From positions 186,001 through 250,000 of the forward strand of contig NZ_JAAOIW010000006.1 in the NCBI RefSeq assembly GCF_011440305.1: a DNA stretch of 64,000 nucleotides, read 5' to 3'. The notes under the pieces were generated by a model that had not been told where the DNA came from, made no database searches, and saw only the letters and a program-made list of their open reading frames with translations. Source of the DNA: Paenibacillus agricola (GTDB taxonomy: Bacteria > Bacillota > Bacilli > Paenibacillales > NBRC-103111). The position numbers were made by a program, and so were the translations under genes. Shown piece by piece: positions 58,466 to 64,000 of this stretch. Within the stretch, counting starts at the first letter, position 1. Every line of letters begins with the position of its first letter.

Positions 58466-60910
58466 ATGAAATTTACAGATGGCTATTGGCAAATTCGAGA
58501 AGGGGTAAGCGCCCACTACGCCGTAGAGATCCGCGATATCCAGACCGATGCTGATTCGGTTACCGTGTACGCTGCGGATAAGAAGGTCCAGCGCAAGGGC
58601 GACACGCTGAACAGCCCGCTTTTGACTATACGCTACAGTTCGCCGTTGCCCGATGTGATTCGCGTCCAGACCGTCCATCATAAAGGCAAAGCAGTTAAAG
58701 GGCCGGCGTTTGAATTGTATGCCCAGGATCCGGAATTGCAGATTGTCCATACCGAGCAGGGAGCAAGCCTTACCAGCGGCAAGTTAAAGGTCCATATCCC
58801 ATGCGCTGACGCTTGGAAAATTGATTTTGAATATGAAGGTAAGCGCTTAACCGGTAACACACAAAGAACGACTGCTTATATCAAAACCTCCGACAAACAA
58901 GCCTATGTGCGCGAGCAGCTTGATCTGGGGATTGGCGAATATATTTATGGCTTGGGCGAACGCTTCACCCCTTTCATCAAGAATGGGCAAACCGTCGATA
59001 TCTGGAATGAGGATGGGGGAACCTGCAGCGAGCAGGCCTATAAAAATATTCCGTTTTACTTGTCCAACCGCGGCTATGGAGTATTTGTTAACCATCCTGA
59101 GAAGGTATCCTTCGAGGTCGCGTCCGAGCATGTTTCGAAGGTGCAGTTCAGCGTAGAGGGCGAGTCGCTGGATTACTTTATTATCGGCGGCGAGACGATT
59201 AAGGACGTGCTTAACAATTATACGGCGCTCACGGGCAAGCCCGCTTTGCCGCCGGCATGGACCTTCGGGCTATGGCTGACGACCTCCTTTACGACGAGCT
59301 ATGACGAGGAAACGGTCAACCATTTTATAGACGGAATGATCCTGCGTGAGGTGCCTCTGCATGTGTTCCATTTTGACTGCTTCTGGATGAAGGAATACCA
59401 ATGGTGCGATTTTGAATGGGACAAGGATGTGTTCCCTGATCCCGAAGGTATGCTGAAGCGTTTGAAAAGCAAGGGCTTGAAAATATGTGCATGGATCAAT
59501 CCGTATATTGCCCAAAAATCTCCGTTATTTGATGAAGGCATGGAGCAAGGCTACTTGGTCAAAACGAAGGAAGGCGACGTCTGGCAATGGGATAAATGGC
59601 AGGCGGGCATGGGCTTGATCGATTTTACGAATCCAGGCGCTGTGAAATGGTATCAAGGGAAGCTGAAGCGGCTTGTTGATATGGGCGTCGACAGCTTCAA
59701 AACCGACTTTGGCGAGCGGATTCCGACAGATGTGGTTTATTTCGACGGCTCCGACCCGCAGAAAATGCACAATTATTATACCCAATTGTACAATAAAGCG
59801 ACATTCGAGCTGCTGGAGGCATCGCTTGGCAAGCATGAAGCTGCCGTGTTCGCCCGTTCAGCTACCGCCGGAGGCCAGCAGTTTCCGGTGCATTGGGGCG
59901 GCGATTGCTCTGCGAATTACGCCTCTATGGCGGAAACACTGCGCGGCGGCTTATCGCTTGGGCTATGCGGCTTCGGCTTTTGGAGCCATGACATCAGCGG
60001 CTTCGAGAAGACGGCTCCGCCCGATGTCTACAAACGCTGGGTTGCGTTTGGGCTGCTCTCCTCGCATAGCCGGCTTCATGGCAACGAATCGTACCGGGTG
60101 CCTTGGCTGTTCGGCGATGAAGCGGTTGATGTACTGCGTTATTTCACGCAGCTCAAGTGCAGCTTGATGCCGTATTTGTTCAGCGCATCGGTAGAGGCCA
60201 CCGTCAAGGGCTTGCCTGTGATGCGCGCCATGGTGCTCGAATTCCCCGAGGACCCTGCGGCACACCCGCTGGACCTGCAATACATGCTGGGCGAATCGCT
60301 GCTCGTGGCTCCGATCTTTAATGAAGCGGGCACAGCTTCCTACTATGTGCCGCAGGGCATATGGACGAATTATGTGACTGGCGAGAGGGTGGAAGGTGGC
60401 CGCTGGATAACAGACCGCCATGGTTATTTCAGCCTGCCGTTGCTGGCTAGGCCGAATAGCCTGATCGCTGTGGGCAGCAACAGCCTCCGCCCGGATTACG
60501 ATTACGCGGACGGCGTTGTGCTCCATGCGTTCGAGCTGCAGGACCAGAGCGCCGCGGAGGCGCAGGTGGTGAGCACGAAGGGGGAGCTGGAGCTAACTGT
60601 CCGCGCCCAGCGGAGCGGCTCCACGATTCGTGTGCAAGCCATCGCTGATGGCGGCTTCGACCAGCGCCAGGCGAGTGGCGAGCGCGCTTCAGCTACCACA
60701 GGCAAAGCCGATGGCGCCAACGCCAACGAGGCGAACGTCGACAGCGCCGGGAAAGGCGCTGCTGCTAGTTCAAAGCCATGGAGCCTGATCCTGCGCGGCG
60801 TGGCTGAAATCCAATCGGTGCAAGGCGCTGACTGGTTAGCAACAGAGCAAGGCGTTCGGTTGAACCCTGTCGCTGGAGCGACGGAAATTATCGTACATTT
60901 AAAAGAATAG
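58466..60910 (+). CDS. yicI: Alpha-xylosidase (GH31, YicI type)
   Basis: 814 residues. GH31 barrel with the nucleophile Asp in FKTDFGERIPTD (near 415) and the acid/base Asp in HWGGDCSANY (near 480), the exact YicI-type motifs; FDCFWMKEYQWCDF and SHDISGFE also match. It removes alpha-xylosyl units from xyloglucan oligosaccharides (isoprimeverose). No signal peptide, so cytoplasmic. GGGAGG precedes ATG 58466. Odd: an Ala/Gly/Ser-rich insertion of about 35 residues (about 735-770, ERASATTGKADG...) in the C-terminal beta domain. The divergent AraC gene is its probable regulator. Confidence 0.93.
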   Translation: MKFTDGYWQIREGVSAHYAVEIRDIQTDADSVTVYAADKKVQRKGDTLNSPLLTIRYSSPLPDVIRVQTVHHKGKAVKGPAFELYAQDPELQIVHTEQGASLTSGKLKVHIPCADAWKIDFEYEGKRLTGNTQRTTAYIKTSDKQAYVREQLDLGIGEYIYGLGERFTPFIKNGQTVDIWNEDGGTCSEQAYKNIPFYLSNRGYGVFVNHPEKVSFEVASEHVSKVQFSVEGESLDYFIIGGETIKDVLNNYTALTGKPALPPAWTFGLWLTTSFTTSYDEETVNHFIDGMILREVPLHVFHFDCFWMKEYQWCDFEWDKDVFPDPEGMLKRLKSKGLKICAWINPYIAQKSPLFDEGMEQGYLVKTKEGDVWQWDKWQAGMGLIDFTNPGAVKWYQGKLKRLVDMGVDSFKTDFGERIPTDVVYFDGSDPQKMHNYYTQLYNKATFELLEASLGKHEAAVFARSATAGGQQFPVHWGGDCSANYASMAETLRGGLSLGLCGFGFWSHDISGFEKTAPPDVYKRWVAFGLLSSHSRLHGNESYRVPWLFGDEAVDVLRYFTQLKCSLMPYLFSASVEATVKGLPVMRAMVLEFPEDPAAHPLDLQYMLGESLLVAPIFNEAGTASYYVPQGIWTNYVTGERVEGGRWITDRHGYFSLPLLARPNSLIAVGSNSLRPDYDYADGVVLHAFELQDQSAAEAQVVSTKGELELTVRAQRSGSTIRVQAIADGGFDQRQASGERASATTGKADGANANEANVDSAGKGAAASSKPWSLILRGVAEIQSVQGADWLATEQGVRLNPVAGATEIIVHLKE

Positions 60911-61186
60911 ACTCCATCGAACATCGTAGCCCCAGCCTTGCAGTCCTGAAATCAAATAGTATAGCGAGAGCCAGATCCAGGTTTTTCCTCTATTACGCAA
61001 AGTGATTGCTACAAATCGCATCATAAAGTTTCGTTATTTTAATACAGCTGGTCAACAGAGCGATCGAAGCGTGGAACCTGTCAGCTTGCTTTTTAAAAAT
61101 CCTGTAGGCAACTTAAAATATTATCCAATATAGACGCGATAAAAATAAAATTAAACCTTCCAGCTCCTTAGGAAAAAAACAAATAA
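60911..61186. other. Intergenic region after the alpha-xylosidase gene
   Basis: No gene and no clear terminator for yicI seen; AT content rises toward the terminator of the convergent GlsB gene. Confidence 0.4.
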
Positions 61187-61221
61187 AAAAGGATGAACCC
61201 GAAGTAACGGTTCATCCTTTA
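61187..61221 (-). terminator. Terminator of the GlsB/YeaQ gene
   Basis: AAAGGATGAACC (61189-61199) pairs with GGTTCATCCTTT (61209-61220); leftward TTTTTTATTTG follows. Confidence 0.9.
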
Positions 61222-61261
61222 TGTTTAGTATATTTATACACTAGGGCTGCAACGAACTTTA

Positions 61262-61519
61262 TTAAGTCCGGTTACGTCCCATCGAACGCATGATCAAGCT
61301 AACAATAAACACGAGTACCACTGCGCCTATCAATGCAGGCACTATAGCGAATCCTCCGACCACCGGACCCCAGCTTCCCAATAACAGGCCACCAAGCCAT
61401 GCCCCAATGAAACCTGCAATAATGTTACCAATAACACCACCAGGAATATCTTTACCCATAATCATTCCCGCTAGCCATCCAATAATACCACCGATAATTA
61501 AGGACCATAAAAAGCTCAT
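61262..61519 (-). CDS. GlsB/YeaQ/YmgE-family membrane stress protein
   Basis: 85 residues from ATG 61519 behind AGGAGG; the longer frame to 61573 has no ribosome site. Three glycine-zipper helices: IIGGIIGWLAGMIMG, GNIIAGFIGAWLGG and a third ending RSMGRNR. The family is often sigma-B or stress induced and sits in the cytoplasmic membrane; precise function unknown. Confidence 0.92.
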   Translation of the reverse strand: MSFLWSLIIGGIIGWLAGMIMGKDIPGGVIGNIIAGFIGAWLGGLLLGSWGPVVGGFAIVPALIGAVVLVFIVSLIMRSMGRNRT

Positions 61520-61740
61520 TTTGTATTCCTCCTTTTGACTGTGTACTTGCTTGCTTTTTATTAACCTATCCAATCTCGATTGAAACTATAACTTTTTAAA
61601 GTGATTTTTATTTTTCCTTAATCTGGTAACCGTTGCTCGGCATATAGGGTTTGTTTACCAAAAATAAACCCGCAACCTAACCCCATGTGATATGATCAAG
61701 AAAGGAATGAAAACCTTTACAAGGGAAGGAAAGTGGGAGC

Positions 61741-62229
61741 ATGGCAAAATTTTTCACGGAGTTCAATGAAGGGCATCTGAGTTTTATACAAGAGCAAAAA
61801 ATGTTTTTTGTAGGGACGGCTCCTTTGTCCGGAGGGAATGTCAATGTCTCGCCTAAAGGCTATCATACATTACGTGTGCTTAACCCCAACCAAGTGATTT
61901 ATGCAGACTACAATGGCAGCGGCAATGAAACGGCGACCCATTTGTCAGAGAACCAAAGAATTACTTTTATGTGGTGCAGCTTTGCTAACAGCCCTTTAAT
62001 ATTAAGAGGCTATGGGAAAGGGATCGTTATAACTAAGGATCATGATACATTTGCTGAATACCTACATTTGCATTTCCCTGACTTGGATGCAAGGGTGATC
62101 AGGCAGTTATTTGTAGTGGATATCGAATCTGTGCAAACCAGCTGTGGCTTTGGCGTACCTATTATGTCCTTTGTAGAAGAGCGTGATACATTGATCAAGA
62201 GCTCCGAGCGAAAATATATAACGATTTAA
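61741..62229 (+). CDS. Pyridoxamine 5'-phosphate oxidase-family flavoprotein
   Basis: 162 residues, split-barrel FMN/F420-binding fold: [28 protein letters not shown], and the C-terminal [10 protein letters not shown] motif that marks the PPOX subfamily with a short Cys-Gly-Phe-Gly turn. GGAAGG lies upstream of ATG 61741. Function is probably reduction of a small molecule; true PdxH activity is unlikely. The ABM protein gene follows 32 bp later, so they may form an operon. Confidence 0.88.
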   Translation: MAKFFTEFNEGHLSFIQEQKMFFVGTAPLSGGNVNVSPKGYHTLRVLNPNQVIYADYNGSGNETATHLSENQRITFMWCSFANSPLILRGYGKGIVITKDHDTFAEYLHLHFPDLDARVIRQLFVVDIESVQTSCGFGVPIMSFVEERDTLIKSSERKYITI

Positions 62230-62261
62230 AAAAGATAGTCCGAATTATAGGGGGCATACAA

Positions 62262-62579
62262 ATGATTCTCGAAGTTGCTATTTTGCAGGTAAAGCCAGGG
62301 TTAAACAATGAATTCGAAAGCAATTTCAGAAAAGCTTCGCGTATTATTTCTACGATGAAGGGTTATATGAGCCATGAATTGCAAAAATGTGTGGAGGAAG
62401 AAAACAAATATATGCTATTGGTCAAGTGGGATCAACTTAAGGACCACACGGTAGGCTTCAGAACCTCGCCGGAGTATTTGGAATGGAAGGCATTGCTGCA
62501 CCATTTCTACGATCCCTTTCCGACTGTAGAGCATTATATAAATATTCCTTTGGATGAACCATCGAATCGGGGATCTTGA
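62262..62579 (+). CDS. Antibiotic biosynthesis monooxygenase (ABM)-domain protein
   Basis: 105 residues, ferredoxin-like ABM fold: [45 protein letters not shown], then [16 protein letters not shown] proteins include quinol monooxygenases and heme-degrading enzymes. AGGGGG precedes ATG 62262. It probably acts in detoxification with the PPOX protein. Confidence 0.87.
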   Translation: MILEVAILQVKPGLNNEFESNFRKASRIISTMKGYMSHELQKCVEEENKYMLLVKWDQLKDHTVGFRTSPEYLEWKALLHHFYDPFPTVEHYINIPLDEPSNRGS

Positions 62580-62619
62580 AAGGTTGGGATACACGGTGGG
62601 CTATTAGGAAGTGCTTAGA

Positions 62620-62643
62620 GGCATGTTGTTACCGCAACATGCC
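62620..62643. terminator. Hairpin between convergent genes
   Basis: GGCATGTTG (62620-62628) and CAACATGCC (62635-62643), a perfect 9 bp stem with a 6 nt loop but no T-run on either side. Confidence 0.5.
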
Positions 62644-62730
62644 AAACGGTCCATATAGTTATCTCTCGAACAAGTACGTAATTAAAAAGTGATAAAGTGA
62701 ACCGTACTCTCATAAATAACGGCAAGCCAT

Positions 62731-63315
62731 TTAAATAGTTACCGATGCGAGCATGACTACGTTTAAGAAAGATTTAGTGACCTCGTGCATCAAATAATGT
62801 TTAAGCAAACCTTCCTCCTGAAAGCCTAGCTTTTTTAATATTTTAAGGGAGGCAGCATTCTCGGAAAGGACTTCCGCTTGAATTCTGTGATGCCCGATAT
62901 TTTCCTTGCTGAAGTCAAGCACGGCTTTTAGCGCTTCTGTCATGATCCCATTGTTCCATAAGTCCTTCTGCAAATCATAACTGATTGTAAGAGGATAACG
63001 GGGTACGTCTTCAAAGGTGCCTCTCGTTGGCATTAACATAATAGTCCCTATCAGCCTGCTATCCTTGAGAGAAGAAATTCCCCAGGGAATTAGCTTTTTT
63101 CCTTCAAAGTATTGATTCCAAGAGTCGATCAGCAGTGTGGATTCTTTAACGGATGAAGGACCTTCCCAATCTAAATATTGAAAGAAATTTGGGTCTCGGT
63201 AAAAGTTATACAAGTCCTCCGAATCATCGGCAGTAATTTGTCGTAAGGACAGACGTTCCGTTTGGATGAATGGGAATGCGCTAAATAAGTTTTTTTGATA
63301 GGGCACAGTTCTCAC
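62731..63315 (-). CDS. GNAT N-acetyltransferase (RimJ/RimL type)
   Basis: About 194 residues. TERLSLRQITADDSEDLYNFYRDP opens the domain, LIGTIML and the CoA-binding stretch LWNNGIMTEALKAVL and VLSENAASLKILKKLGFQEEGLLK follow the RimJ/RimL pattern. It would acetylate a protein N-terminus or a small amine with acetyl-CoA. Start is uncertain: GTG 63315 has AGGGA nearby, GTG 63306 and TTG 63342 are in the same frame. Between here and the terminator at 63678 I see no partner gene. Confidence 0.88.
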   Translation of the reverse strand: MRTVPYQKNLFSAFPFIQTERLSLRQITADDSEDLYNFYRDPNFFQYLDWEGPSSVKESTLLIDSWNQYFEGKKLIPWGISSLKDSRLIGTIMLMPTRGTFEDVPRYPLTISYDLQKDLWNNGIMTEALKAVLDFSKENIGHHRIQAEVLSENAASLKILKKLGFQEEGLLKHYLMHEVTKSFLNVVMLASVTI

Positions 63316-63677
63316 TCTTTCCCTTTTTTGGTCTAGTTTCAAATCGTATAGTATCTGTCTTAAAAGCAGATTAAAATTGTAAGAAGTAACATAACTTTAA
63401 ATATCGTGCGGTATTTACAGTTATAAACAATTTCGATGAATAAGTTGTTCTCTTTTCCGTATTCAACTATCCTTCAAGTTACCGAAATAAGATTGATTAT
63501 AATACAAATTTGGAATAACGGGTACTGTCACAATTGTCATTAGTGAGAAGCTTTCTTGCGCGAAGTTTATTTTTACAGGATATGGTTATCCCGGTCGACC
63601 AGGAGTACCTGATAAATTTGATACATAGGATAAAAGATAAGATTTGTCGAATTTATTTTTTAACTAACGGATACCGA
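63316..63677. other. Intergenic region between GNAT gene and window-end gene
   Basis: AT-rich. A 63-codon plus-strand frame (63534-63725) runs into the terminator hairpin and lacks a good ribosome site; I do not accept it. No other feature recognised. Confidence 0.45.
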
Positions 63678-63737
63678 AAAAAGCCTTTAATCACACAAGC
63701 GATTGGTGCAATCGCTCTTGTGTAATTAAAGGCTTTA
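63678..63737 (-). terminator. Terminator of the HD-GYP-like gene
   Basis: AAAGCCTTTAAT.ACACAAG.GATT pairs with AATC.CTTGTGT.ATTAAAGGCTTT; leftward TTTTTTCGG follows. Very stable. Confidence 0.92.
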
Positions 63738-63743
63738 TTTAGT

Positions 63744-64000
63744 TTATATGACTTCCAGCAAGCTGACATCACGGCGCTTGCTTAGATCGATATAAGCTTG
63801 CTCCTGCTGCACTAACGGCCTCAGAAACTCGTAAGGGTTCAAATAAATGACCTTGCCAATGGAGCCATCCGATAAAAGCACCTGTTTGCCGAGTAAATGC
63901 TGGAAAAACCTTTTGAAAAAGGTTAGCAGGATCGGTGAAGGGAGCTTGCCATAAATTTGTTGGGAAAAATGCTGCACGACCACCATACTTGGCACAGAGG
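63744..64000 (-). CDS. Probable HD-GYP c-di-GMP phosphodiesterase, C-terminal fragment
   Basis: The frame is open to the window edge; only the last 85 codons are inside. The tail has HFSQQIYGKLPSP, IGKVIYLNPYEFLRPLV and IDLSKRRDVSLLEVI, which match the C-terminal end of Bacillales HD-GYP proteins (NPxxPxRPLV...FIDLS...DLxI). The catalytic HD/GYP residues would lie upstream, beyond the window, so the call rests on the tail only. Confidence 0.65.
   Translation of the reverse strand, partial: SVPSMVVVQHFSQQIYGKLPSPILLTFFKRFFQHLLGKQVLLSDGSIGKVIYLNPYEFLRPLVQQEQAYIDLSKRRDVSLLEVI

Noticed and set aside
59963-60526. 187-codon antisense frame in yicI
   Set aside because: Shadow frame; GH31 catalytic motifs are on the plus strand.
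63534-63725. 63-codon plus-strand frame
   Set aside because: Starts with TTG without a site and ends inside the terminator hairpin of the opposite gene.

Overview
The window is about 50% GC bacterial chromosome that looks like Paenibacillus or a close relative in the Paenibacillaceae. The signs are membrane-anchored AraC regulators beside lipoprotein/LplB/LplC-type sugar ABC genes, a histidine kinase paired with a REC-BTAD regulator, strong AGGAGG ribosome sites with frequent GTG/TTG starts, and many short intrinsic terminators. I see no rRNA, tRNA, CRISPR array, prophage or insertion sequence.

Layout. 1-5.3 kb: end of a sugar-binding lipoprotein gene, a membrane AraC regulator and two tandem oligogalacturonate lyases (pectin breakdown). 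5.5-11.3 kb: cardiolipin synthase, a very large hybrid kinase with two kinase modules, and its REC-BTAD partner. 11.4-13.1 kb: ArsR regulator plus MFS exporter, with the same dyad in front of both. 13.2-21.4 kb: a leftward sulfur-type operon (binding lipoprotein, flavin monooxygenase, two permeases, class II aldolase, cysteine synthase, gamma-glutamyltransferase) behind a promoter and a structured leader; it has no ABC ATPase. 21.7-24.2 kb: DUF2294 protein and a GAF hybrid kinase. 24.3-31.7 kb: DapA-family aldolase, membrane AraC, binding lipoprotein and two permeases. 31.8-38.8 kb: ZIP transporter, Lhr-type helicase, small lipoprotein, CHAD protein. 39.1-41.9 kb: MATE exporter with a coupled SDR, and an SPW membrane protein. 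42.2-49.7 kb: type III polyketide synthase, methyltransferase, flavoprotein and MMPL exporter, then a TetR-MFS pair. 49.7-64 kb: CapA-like protein, M20 deacylase, TenA, an IMP dehydrogenase, a voltage-gated channel, HxlR, pentapeptide protein and AraC divergent from a YicI alpha-xylosidase, GlsB, a PPOX protein, an ABM monooxygenase, a GNAT acetyltransferase and the end of an apparent HD-GYP gene.

Most interesting points. (1) Two related foldback repeats (131 and 164 bp) each lie 14-15 nt behind the stop codon of a different ABC binding-protein gene. Their stems are conserved while the sequence of the stems differs. (2) An srsABC-like phenolic-lipid gene set in a Firmicute is coupled to an RND-type exporter. 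(3) The channel's filter reads TFDDWAN, like the calcium-selective engineered CavAb rather than NaChBac. (4) The sulfur operon has a leader with a terminator hairpin and a GGCAACC/GGTGCC pairing that recalls, but does not match, SAM riboswitches.
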